Part shown: positions 42,668-50,312 of the stretch, in pieces | Numbering within the stretch: the stretch's first letter is position 1 | Layout of the letters: each line of letters starts with the position of its first letter | Made by a program: the position numbers and the translations under genes | NCBI GenBank assembly: GCA_966211965.1 | Contig: CBIHON010000001.1 | Span: 62,001-126,000 of the forward strand | From: CBIHON01 sp966211965 | Lineage (GTDB): Bacteria; Pseudomonadota; Gammaproteobacteria; Burkholderiales; Burkholderiaceae_D | Reading direction: 5' to 3' | Length of the DNA: 64,000 nt | Notes under the pieces: generated by a model | What the model was told of the DNA's origin: nothing | What the model saw: the letters and a program-made list of their open reading frames with translations, nothing else | Database searches by the model: none

Positions 42668-44169
42668 CAGCGCTGCCCCTCAGTTTTTGGCGATGTCCCT
42701 CCTGCCGGCTTGCCAGGAAGAGCCGGAATGGGAGGAGCTGGTCTGGGCGGTGCCACAGGCTGAGGAGCAGGAACCGGCGCCATGGCGGCAGATACCGATT
42801 TAGCGTCGGGAACCGCCGGTTGAGAGGGTTTCGACGCGGCCGGAGCCGGTTTGCCTGAAGCCGGCTCCATGCCCGGCGGTTTCGGCTGTACGGGCTTGCC
42901 CGTATCTGCTGCCTTATCTGTTTTCGCTGGCATTGCCTGCGCTTGCCCATTGAGCGAAGGCGTTGCAGGCAGCGACGGTGGCACGGCAGCAGGCGCAACA
43001 ATGACCGTTGGGGCAGAAGGAGGAGCAGTTGCAGCCGTAAGAGTCCCAGCCGGCAAAGGCTTGACCTCTGCCGCCAAATGAAAACGTTCGCTGCTTGGCA
43101 ATGATCCCTTAGTCACAGGCGAACGGAAACTGGCATCGCGCAGGGTCTTCGCACTCTCGAACAGCGGAATCAGTTTTGACGAAGAAGCGGTTTCACCCTG
43201 CACTTGAACTTCCTTGCCCTTGAGGTCGAATTGCTGGACCCATGTATCGTCCGGCAGGAGGCGCGACAATTCGTCCAGTTGTAGCACAATTGGCGGTGTC
43301 GATTGCTTCTTTTCCAGCACGAAATTATATTCTCCGGAGAGCTTTTCCCATTCGCGACGCAAGGCATCGGCCGCTGCCGCTTGCTGCTTGGCATGCTCGA
43401 CTACCGGCATCAAAGCGATCACAGCCTGCCGTTTCTGGAAAATAGGAAGCCCGATAGCGGCAAGCGCAAGGGTCGCAGCCAATAGCAATAGGCCGAGATT
43501 GATCAAATGCAGTACAGTGGATTTGGCGACACGGCGCTCGACCGGCATCAGATCGATCAGGTCATCAGCGGATGCGCACGCACCGTTAGCGTATATTGCC
43601 TGCGCCGGAACTCCCCAGCGCGCCAACAGATCAAGAGCGCCATCGATTGCCGCACGCGGTGCCGCAGCCAGCTTGACAACGAGGCGATTATTCTGCGCAT
43701 CCCGGCGCAGCACCCGGAAATCGAAATAGACTTGATCAGCCTTGAATGGGGTATGGCGGTCCATCTCGAAACCCAGTACTTGCCGAAGGTTTTCCGCTGC
43801 AGCCGAAGGCAGATCAACTTGTTTGACGAGACTCTGGCCTTCCGACAGCCACAATGCGATGCGGTCGTCACGCTTACGCAACTTGCCGATAAGCGCTTGA
43901 AAGGCAATGCTTTGACTGGCTCTATCGGCGGACTGCATATCCAGACGCCCTTGCTCGACCAAGCTCCCTTGCAGCCAGCGCCATACCACGATGGATTGCG
44001 AACCGATTTCAATCAGCAAAGCATTGCCCGTGCTGTTGGCAGATTCCCGCAACCATTGCGGCGTTAGAGCCAGGAGTTCGCTTGTCCACCAACGCCAAAA
44101 GCGCCCGAGCGAAGAATTTCGGTCGAAGCCAAAACGAGCCTGACGCGCTGTTTGAGTTTTATTTGCCAT
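42667..44169 (-). CDS. gspL: GspL, type II secretion platform protein with Pro-rich tail
   Basis: A 500-residue protein. The N-terminal cytoplasmic part (about 35-210) has an actin-like GspL/PilM fold feature (NALLIEIGSQSIVVWRW and VLGFEMDRHTPFKADQVYF), followed by a membrane helix (about 225-245) and a PilN-like periplasmic part (about 255-385). The last 100 residues are a Pro/Ala/Lys-rich low-complexity tail. GspL recruits GspE. The ATG at 44169 overlaps the gspK end by 11 bases; a longer frame upstream lies inside gspK. The Pro-rich tail is longer than usual for the family. Confidence 0.83.
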   Translation of the reverse strand: MANKTQTARQARFGFDRNSSLGRFWRWWTSELLALTPQWLRESANSTGNALLIEIGSQSIVVWRWLQGSLVEQGRLDMQSADRASQSIAFQALIGKLRKRDDRIALWLSEGQSLVKQVDLPSAAAENLRQVLGFEMDRHTPFKADQVYFDFRVLRRDAQNNRLVVKLAAAPRAAIDGALDLLARWGVPAQAIYANGACASADDLIDLMPVERRVAKSTVLHLINLGLLLLAATLALAAIGLPIFQKRQAVIALMPVVEHAKQQAAAADALRREWEKLSGEYNFVLEKKQSTPPIVLQLDELSRLLPDDTWVQQFDLKGKEVQVQGETASSSKLIPLFESAKTLRDASFRSPVTKGSLPSSERFHLAAEVKPLPAGTLTAATAPPSAPTVIVAPAAVPPSLPATPSLNGQAQAMPAKTDKAADTGKPVQPKPPGMEPASGKPAPAASKPSQPAVPDAKSVSAAMAPVPAPQPVAPPRPAPPIPALPGKPAGGTSPKTEGQR

Positions 44170-45100
44170 CAATAATCGGATTTTTTTCGCTGCTCTGTTT
44201 GGGTGTCGCCTCCCCATCCTTCCAGGACAGGTAAACGACTTTGCGAGCCGCACCTTGATTGATTCTTACTACCGCTTCACGGACGAACACCGCGCCATCA
44301 GGCAATACCGCTTCGGCGCGCACACTATACACGGAACCATTGGCCCCCGCCATAAAGCCAGCCGCTTGGGGAAAAAGCGGCAGCGGGAGGTTTGCATCAA
44401 TAGCTTGCTGACGTAATGCAAGATAAGTATCCACCGCCGTCTCATCGACACCCGGCAACGCCAACAGAACTTTCCGCGACGCAACCGAAGAATTAATGCC
44501 GCTTTGCCGCGACTCTACGGTTAGGGAATCCGCCAATTTGGCAAAAATCTCCGGCGTCATTCCTAATACGCGCTGCAACTCATCGATGCTCTCAAACATC
44601 CCATTGGCGGGTTTGTATTTCAATCCTGCAGCTTGGTACTCTGCCGATTCGGCACCGTTGGTACGGCGCAAGTCGTCCACGTCGCGCCAATCCAGGACCG
44701 CGTCCAACAACGCGCTGCTGCGTTGCTCGTCAAGCCCAACACTCTTGAACAACCCCTTCAACAACGCGTCCGACGCAAAATTGATGTCAATTTTACCAGA
44801 CACATCCAGCATTACGACGCTGACCTTGGCGCCGCCGAACTCCCACTGATGCACCACTCCATCACCCTGCCAGCGCAATTTGTCGCCAGCCGGCTTGAAC
44901 AATTCGTATATACCGCGCTGCAAGCCGGCATCCGCCAAGGCTTGGGCGCGGCTGGACGCGACCAGATTTTGTGCCAGCAGCATATCGGTGCGCATACTAA
45001 AGACAAAACTGGCAGCAATAACCGTCAACAGCGTCGTCATCCATAGCACCAGCACCAGAGCGATGCCTCGCTGCCCATTTTTACCGTTCATAGCCCGCAT
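44159..45100 (-). CDS. gspK: GspK, minor pseudopilin of type II secretion
   Basis: A 313-residue minor pseudopilin. The prepilin cleavage region is QRGIALVLVLWMTTLLTVIA, and, as in other GspK proteins, the Glu at position +5 of the mature protein is absent. The large periplasmic domain includes DAVLDWRDVDDLRRTNGAE, with acidic residues typical of the calcium-binding insert, and the helix-hairpin-helix-like FESIDELQRVLGMTPEIF. GspK caps the pseudopilus tip with GspI and GspJ. The ATG at 45100 overlaps the gspJ stop (TAATG). A later ATG at 45091 is possible. Confidence 0.9.
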   Translation of the reverse strand: MRAMNGKNGQRGIALVLVLWMTTLLTVIAASFVFSMRTDMLLAQNLVASSRAQALADAGLQRGIYELFKPAGDKLRWQGDGVVHQWEFGGAKVSVVMLDVSGKIDINFASDALLKGLFKSVGLDEQRSSALLDAVLDWRDVDDLRRTNGAESAEYQAAGLKYKPANGMFESIDELQRVLGMTPEIFAKLADSLTVESRQSGINSSVASRKVLLALPGVDETAVDTYLALRQQAIDANLPLPLFPQAAGFMAGANGSVYSVRAEAVLPDGAVFVREAVVRINQGAARKVVYLSWKDGEATPKQSSEKNPIIDGK

Positions 45101-45765
45101 TAGTTCACGCAACGGTTGACGGAACCGTCCCATGCGCATCCGGTGTCAGCGCCAATCAACAGTGCCGCGACCAAATCCGGCCAATCACGACCATTGCTGA
45201 ACTTGATGCGAATACGGATCAAGTAGGGCAATAAATTCGGGTTATCCCACTTGTCCGACCAACGCGGTTCGGCCTCCTTGGATTCCGGACCGAAGTATGC
45301 AAAACTCAAGCTCTCTACCTGCTCCGCAAGCACCACTTTTTCGGCCCCATCCAGAGCGCTGAAATCGGCGCTGTCCGCTTCTGGAATACTGCGCTTCATT
45401 ACCAATTGGTTGCCGTCCTTGTCCTTCACCTGCTCCAAGCGCACCAGATATAATCCGCCCGGCCCGAGCTGCGCAGAAATCGGAGCAACAAAGCTCAGCC
45501 GGTTAGACTCGCCGACGAAGGCTAGTTCCGAATTGGCTTTTTTCTTCCAGCGCGAGGGATAGATCAGGGTCAGTTCGCGCCGTAAAAAACCCTGCACCAA
45601 GGCCAGATGCGTCGAATTCTCTGTCCTCAGTTCACCAGCATCCCAACTGCGTGCGCCAAGGCGCAGACCACCGAACAACAAAGCCAGGATAAAACCCAGC
45701 AAGGTCATTGCAATCAGCAGCTCAAGCAAGGTAAAGCCGGTCACCTTACGATAACCGGCGCTCAT
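45100..45765 (-). CDS. gspJ: GspJ, minor pseudopilin of type II secretion
   Basis: A 221-residue minor pseudopilin. The cleavage and methylation site is TGFTLLELLIAMTLLG, with the hydrophobic helix at about residues 10-32, followed by a beta-rich domain (RLGARSWDAGEL, then LSFVAPISAQLGPGGLYLVRLE and RIRIKFSNGRDWPDLVAAL). It forms the tip complex with GspI and GspK. The start overlaps the gspI stop by four bases (ATGA) and its stop overlaps gspK. Confidence 0.9.
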   Translation of the reverse strand: MSAGYRKVTGFTLLELLIAMTLLGFILALLFGGLRLGARSWDAGELRTENSTHLALVQGFLRRELTLIYPSRWKKKANSELAFVGESNRLSFVAPISAQLGPGGLYLVRLEQVKDKDGNQLVMKRSIPEADSADFSALDGAEKVVLAEQVESLSFAYFGPESKEAEPRWSDKWDNPNLLPYLIRIRIKFSNGRDWPDLVAALLIGADTGCAWDGSVNRCVN

Positions 45766-46181
45766 ATCTTCACCTTATTTGCCAGTCTCAGAGTCTTGAG
45801 GCTGACCGTGCGGGGCTGGTCAGAGGCACCCCACAATACCCGAATTTCCACCTCCAGCAGCATGACCGGCAATACAGGGGCGATTACGCCGAGTTGTTCG
45901 CCAGATTCGGATTGGCTTTCCTTGAAGGGCCTGATGCTGAGCTGCCAACGAAAGCCACCGTCGAAATCGCCATTGCTATCACCTTCGCTCAGGGGACTGT
46001 CGATACCTACCGAAGCCAGCTTGCTTTGCGCAAGCAAGATGGCACGCTGAGACTCCGTCGCGCGACCGACATTGCGCAAGCCACCGGAAAATATCTCCAT
46101 CAATACGCCCAGCACCAAGCCCAGGATGACGAAAGCCACCAGCACTTCAAGCAAGGAAAAACCGCGGTTGTATTTTTTCAT
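45762..46181 (-). CDS. gspI: GspI, minor pseudopilin of type II secretion
   Basis: A 139-residue protein with the prepilin motif RGFSLLEVLVAFVILGLVLG directly after a short basic leader (MKKYN). The pattern AILLAQSKLASVGI near residues 47-60 matches the GspI family, and the C-terminus is a short beta domain. It is part of the pseudopilus tip. It starts three bases after the gspH stop and overlaps the gspJ start. Confidence 0.9.
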   Translation of the reverse strand: MKKYNRGFSLLEVLVAFVILGLVLGVLMEIFSGGLRNVGRATESQRAILLAQSKLASVGIDSPLSEGDSNGDFDGGFRWQLSIRPFKESQSESGEQLGVIAPVLPVMLLEVEIRVLWGASDQPRTVSLKTLRLANKVKI

Positions 46182-46184
46182 CGC

Positions 46185-46640
46185 TTAGTCGAGAACAGCA
46201 ACCTGGCCGGTCAGCCAGTCGACGTTGACATGGTATTTACGGTCGCCATAAGCCACGGTGATGCGGCCGCCGGTCGAACTGCCGTCGGGGAAAAAGCGAA
46301 TCGAACCAACTTTCTCGCGCAACAGTTCCGATTGAGCAGTAAACAGACTGATGTCCAGTTTCGCCGGCAGCGGATAATTGCGCGGGTCGCCAGTCAGGTC
46401 GAAACGGCGCTGTTCGACGTCGATCGTCAACGCCGCCTCCTGCTTTTGCGTAACGGCTTGGCTGCGCGCTTTGCGCAAACCTGCCGCCAACTGGCGTGCC
46501 GCGCCTTTTAGTTCGGTACCGGGCATGCCGGCGGAAATCATTGGCGCCGCCAGCGCATAGACCATTACCATCAACACCAGCACCACCATGATTTCCAATA
46601 GAGTGAAACCGGTGCTGGTGCGAAGGCTTAATTTTCCCAA
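46185..46640 (-). CDS. gspH: GspH, minor pseudopilin of type II secretion
   Basis: A 151-residue pseudopilin with the processing site TGFTLLEIMVVLVLMVMVYA after a ten-residue leader, then AARQLAAGLRKARSQAVTQKQEAALTID and a beta domain, as in GspH/FimT-like proteins. It is thought to join the minor tip to the main pseudopilus. The start codon is TTG at 46640, lying 13 bases inside the end of gspG; no better start precedes the prepilin site. Confidence 0.88.
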   Translation of the reverse strand: MGKLSLRTSTGFTLLEIMVVLVLMVMVYALAAPMISAGMPGTELKGAARQLAAGLRKARSQAVTQKQEAALTIDVEQRRFDLTGDPRNYPLPAKLDISLFTAQSELLREKVGSIRFFPDGSSTGGRITVAYGDRKYHVNVDWLTGQVAVLD

Positions 46641-47074
46641 TTATTCACATCCTTGTTTTCGCCGTCACCGCCTTCGCGGTTATCCGCACCAAACGAACTG
46701 ATGTCGTACTCCTTGGTATTGTGCTGGCCTGGCGAAACGTAGTGGTATTCATTGTTCCAGGGATCTTTTGGAATAATCTTGGTCCGGATATAGGGTCCGT
46801 TCCAGTTGTTTACACCGGAGGGCGCCACCACCAGGGCTTGCAAACCTTCTTGGGTCGTCGGGTAGCGTCCCACATCAAGCTTGAACATTTCCAGGGTCTG
46901 GCCGAACTGCTGGATTTGCAACTTGGCGTCCTTGCTCTTCGCACCGCCAAGGGCGTCGATCACTTTCGGTCCGGCCAAACCAGCCAGCAAACCAAGAATC
47001 ACCAACACGACCAACAGTTCCAACAGGGTAAAACCGGCAGCACGCAAGCCGCCGGACATCTTCATTTTTCGCAT
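46628..47074 (-). CDS. gspG: GspG, major pseudopilin of type II secretion
   Basis: A 148-residue major pseudopilin. The cleavage site is AAGFTLLELLVVLVILGLLAG. The hallmark region LDVGRYPTTQEGLQALV is followed by WNGPYI, DPWNNEYHYVSPG and DISSFGADNREGG, the conserved calcium-binding and C-terminal loops of GspG. It polymerises into the pseudopilus piston. I chose the ATG at 47074, which has GGAG upstream; an in-frame GTG at 47089 is the alternative. It follows gspF by 42 bases. Confidence 0.94.
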   Translation of the reverse strand: MRKMKMSGGLRAAGFTLLELLVVLVILGLLAGLAGPKVIDALGGAKSKDAKLQIQQFGQTLEMFKLDVGRYPTTQEGLQALVVAPSGVNNWNGPYIRTKIIPKDPWNNEYHYVSPGQHNTKEYDISSFGADNREGGDGENKDVNNWEN

Positions 47075-47116
47075 TACACCATTCTCCACACAGACTAATA
47101 AATTCCCGGCAGCGCT

Positions 47117-48337
47117 TTACAAAGCCAAGTCGTTGACGCTCAAAATCGCGAGCAAGATCGACATGATAATCGCGCCAATCACCAATCCCAATCCCAGAAT
47201 CAGGACCGGCTCCATCAAGCTCAGCATGCGCTTGACCGCAGTCTGAACCTCGTTGTCATATACATCGGCTACACGCAGCAGCATTTCCTCAAGCTGCCCG
47301 GTTTCCTCGCCGACCATCACCATATGCACTGCCAGCTTGGGAAACAAGCCAGTTTCCATCATCGGCTTTCCCAGCCCAAGCCCTTCCTTGAGTTGAGTCG
47401 CCACGCCATCAAGCCCTTGCGCCATCACGCTATTGCCCAAGGTTTCCTTGATGATGAAGAGCGCATTCAACAAGGTCACACCGTTGCCAAGCAGAGTTCC
47501 GAGGCTGCGACTGAAGCGCGCCACCTCGATCTTCGCGACCAGGTCGCCAAACAACGGCATGCGCAAAAACCAACCATCCCAACGATAACGGCTAGCGGGG
47601 TTGCGCATCTGCTGACGCATCAGCACATAGGCCAGCGCCAGACCAAGCAACAGCATCCACCACTCGTGCCGGAGAAAGTCCCCAGCGGCAATGACGATCT
47701 GAGTCGACACCGGCAGCGTTTTACCAGACTGCTCAAACATCTGGGAAAACTGCGGCACCACAAACACCAGCAGCATCATTACCGAAATAACCGAGACGAC
47801 CACCAGGATGGTTGGATAGATCAAAGCGGAGGCAACCGTCTGCTTGAGCGCCTTGGCGCGCTCCATGAATTCGGTGATACGCATGAGCACCGGGCCAAGC
47901 GCACCACCCGCTTCGCCGGCCCGCACCATATTCAAATAGAAGCGGCTGAATACGCCCGTTTGCGCCTCCAGCGCCGACGAAAGCGCAGCTCCGCCGCGCA
48001 CATCGTCGCGCACTTTCAACAGCAAACGGCGAATTTTATCGTTTTCAGACAGTTCGACCAGGATTTCCAGCGCGCGATCCAGAGGTAATCCGGCTTGCAA
48101 CAAGGTCGCGATTTCGCGGGTGAAAACGCCGATTTCGTTTTGGCTGACACGCTTGGAACGCAGCCAGGCAAACGATGCAGTTTCCGTTGCCGGGCCCTCT
48201 TGCGCCTCTTCGACGCGAATAGGAATGTAACCCATGCCCTGCAGACGTTCCACCACGGCGTCTTGCGCACGTGCCTCCATTTCGCCTTCCAGCGCTTCGC
48301 CCTCGGCGCTGACGGCCTTGTAATGAAACGCCGGCAA
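47117..48337 (-). CDS. gspF: GspF, inner-membrane platform protein of type II secretion
   Basis: A 406-residue protein with two GspF domains, each with a four- or five-helix cytoplasmic bundle before membrane helices (about residues 165-195, 220-240 and 370-400). FTREIATLLQAGLPLDRALEIL (about 73-94) and FSRSLGTLLGNGVTLLNALFI (about 275-295) are the duplicated signatures. GspF sits at the centre of the platform and contacts the ATPase GspE. It begins one base after the gspE stop. Confidence 0.95.
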   Translation of the reverse strand: MPAFHYKAVSAEGEALEGEMEARAQDAVVERLQGMGYIPIRVEEAQEGPATETASFAWLRSKRVSQNEIGVFTREIATLLQAGLPLDRALEILVELSENDKIRRLLLKVRDDVRGGAALSSALEAQTGVFSRFYLNMVRAGEAGGALGPVLMRITEFMERAKALKQTVASALIYPTILVVVSVISVMMLLVFVVPQFSQMFEQSGKTLPVSTQIVIAAGDFLRHEWWMLLLGLALAYVLMRQQMRNPASRYRWDGWFLRMPLFGDLVAKIEVARFSRSLGTLLGNGVTLLNALFIIKETLGNSVMAQGLDGVATQLKEGLGLGKPMMETGLFPKLAVHMVMVGEETGQLEEMLLRVADVYDNEVQTAVKRMLSLMEPVLILGLGLVIGAIIMSILLAILSVNDLAL

Positions 48338-48338
48338 A

Positions 48339-50027
48339 TCAAGCCTCCCGCGTGACGCGCAGCACTTCTTCGACCGTAGTTATTCCGGCCATTACTTTAC
48401 GCATACCGTTATCAAACATGGTTCGCATGCCTTGTTGAATTGCCAAATTACGGATTTCCCCGGCAGTAGCATGCTGCATTACGAGACTGCGGATACCGTC
48501 GCTCATTGGCAGCATTTCTACGATGCTGACCCGTCCGACATAGCCGGTACCGCCGCAGTGTGGACAGCCCACCGCGTGATAAAGTTCAATCGGACGCGCT
48601 TCGGTATAACGGTACAGTTCCATCTCGTCGACCAGCTCCGGCAAGGCCGGGCGCAATTCCCGGCACTGTTCGCACAAGGTGCGCACTAGGCGCTGCGCCA
48701 GGATGCCGATCACGGTGGAGGTCAGCAGATAATCGTCCATGCCCATGTCGAGCAGGCGGTTTACCGTGCTGGCTGCGTCGTTGGTATGCAAGGTAGACAA
48801 CACCATGTGTCCGGTCAACGCAGACTGCACCGCGATTTGCGCGGTTTCCAGGTCGCGAATTTCGCCGATCATGATGACGTCGGGGTCTTGCCGCACAATC
48901 GAGCGCAAGGCATTGGCGAAGGTCAGGCCGATCTGCGGCTTGACTTGAATCTGGTTGACGCCTTCCATTTGATATTCCACCGGGTCTTCAACGGTGAGAA
49001 TCTTGACGTCCGACTTGTTGAGCGCCTGCAGCGCCGTATACAGCGTAGTGGTCTTGCCGCTGCCGGTCGGACCGGTGACCAGGATGATGCCGTGCGGCTG
49101 CTGCAGCACGCTGAGGAATATCTTGAGCACATCTTCGTCGAATCCCAAAGCCGTGAAATCGAGCGTGGTGCCGCTCTTGTCGAGAATCCGCATGACGACG
49201 CTTTCGCCATGCATGGTCGGGACGGTCGAGACGCGCAGGTCCAGCTCCTTGCCTTGGATGCGCAGCTTGATGCGGCCGTCCTGCGGCAGGCGCCGTTCCG
49301 CGATATCCAGGTTGGCCATGATCTTGATGCGCGAGATGACGGCAGCGGACAAGCGGCGCGGCGGCGACTCGACCTCGTGCATCACGCCATCGACCCGATA
49401 GCGCACGATCAGGCGATTCTCAAACGGTTCGATATGAATGTCGGAAGCGCGTGCCTCCAATGCATGCCCGATGATCAGATTCACCAGCCGGATGACAGGC
49501 GCTTCACTGGCCAAGTCTTTAAGCTGCTGGATGTCGTCGTTGGCCCCTTCTTCGTCGCGGGTTTCGATATCGCCGACGATCTCTCCCATCGAGGTTTTTC
49601 CTGTGCCGTACAGGCGTTCGAACGCGGCGTCCAAGTCCTGCTGCAGCGCCACCCGCACGCTGACGGGGCGATGCGTCAGCAGGCCAAAAGCATTGATTAC
49701 ATATTGATTGAGCGGGTCGACCAGCGCCAGCACCAGTTCGTGCTCGCTTTCCTGCAGAGGCAAGGCTTTCGCCTCCTTGAGAAAGCGCACCGAAACGCGC
49801 TCTTCCAGCACCGGCAGTTCGGGATAGTCGGCAAGCTCCGCCACGGGCACCATTAACTGTTCCGATAGCGCCTCCACCAGGTCGCGCTCGGAGAGCACGC
49901 CCAGCTTCACCAGCAGCATGCCGAGGCGCTCCTGCTCGCCGGCTTCCTGCAAGCGCAGCGCCCGCTCCAAATCGGCCGGATTGAGCTTCTCCCGCTCGAT
50001 CAATAACTCGCCTATACGTTTCCTCAA
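48339..50027 (-). CDS. gspE: GspE, ATPase of type II secretion
   Basis: A 562-residue secretion ATPase. An N-terminal N1E/MshEN-like domain (about 1-140) is followed by a RecA-like core with Walker A GPTGSGKTTTLYTAL near residue 317, an Asp box, Walker B-type region VIMIGEIRDLETA, and His box GHMVLSTLHTNDA. The four-Cys zinc module is present as CEQCRELRP and CPHCGGTGYVGR near 460-500. It powers pseudopilus assembly. The start is TTG at 50027 with GGAAAG upstream. It is the first gene of the gsp operon and is divergent from the 981-residue exported protein. Confidence 0.95.
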   Translation of the reverse strand: MRKRIGELLIEREKLNPADLERALRLQEAGEQERLGMLLVKLGVLSERDLVEALSEQLMVPVAELADYPELPVLEERVSVRFLKEAKALPLQESEHELVLALVDPLNQYVINAFGLLTHRPVSVRVALQQDLDAAFERLYGTGKTSMGEIVGDIETRDEEGANDDIQQLKDLASEAPVIRLVNLIIGHALEARASDIHIEPFENRLIVRYRVDGVMHEVESPPRRLSAAVISRIKIMANLDIAERRLPQDGRIKLRIQGKELDLRVSTVPTMHGESVVMRILDKSGTTLDFTALGFDEDVLKIFLSVLQQPHGIILVTGPTGSGKTTTLYTALQALNKSDVKILTVEDPVEYQMEGVNQIQVKPQIGLTFANALRSIVRQDPDVIMIGEIRDLETAQIAVQSALTGHMVLSTLHTNDAASTVNRLLDMGMDDYLLTSTVIGILAQRLVRTLCEQCRELRPALPELVDEMELYRYTEARPIELYHAVGCPHCGGTGYVGRVSIVEMLPMSDGIRSLVMQHATAGEIRNLAIQQGMRTMFDNGMRKVMAGITTVEEVLRVTREA

Positions 50028-50312
50028 ATGATACTTTCCATGCTAAAAAGTGCGGGAATGTTATCACGAACGCCAGCTTCCCCCGCTTTTGCCGCCGCTA
50101 CGCCCTCTATTTTTACCGGCTTTAAACGAACTGGAAAGAGCCTTGCCGCTTCAGTTCCTCCGAGACACAGTCTTGCAATTTTGCAGCATAAGACCGCCAG
50201 GTTTCTTCTTCGTTGCATCAGAAATCGATGTTTTATTCGAGCCTCAGCTTATTGAAGATAGAATGCCAGGCTCTTCCTTCCACCTTTGCCTGCCGAGGCA
50301 AGGCGCGTTTCA

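Noticed and set aside
48786..49856. 356-codon + strand frame opposite gspE
   Set aside because: Antisense shadow of gspE, which has all ATPase motifs.
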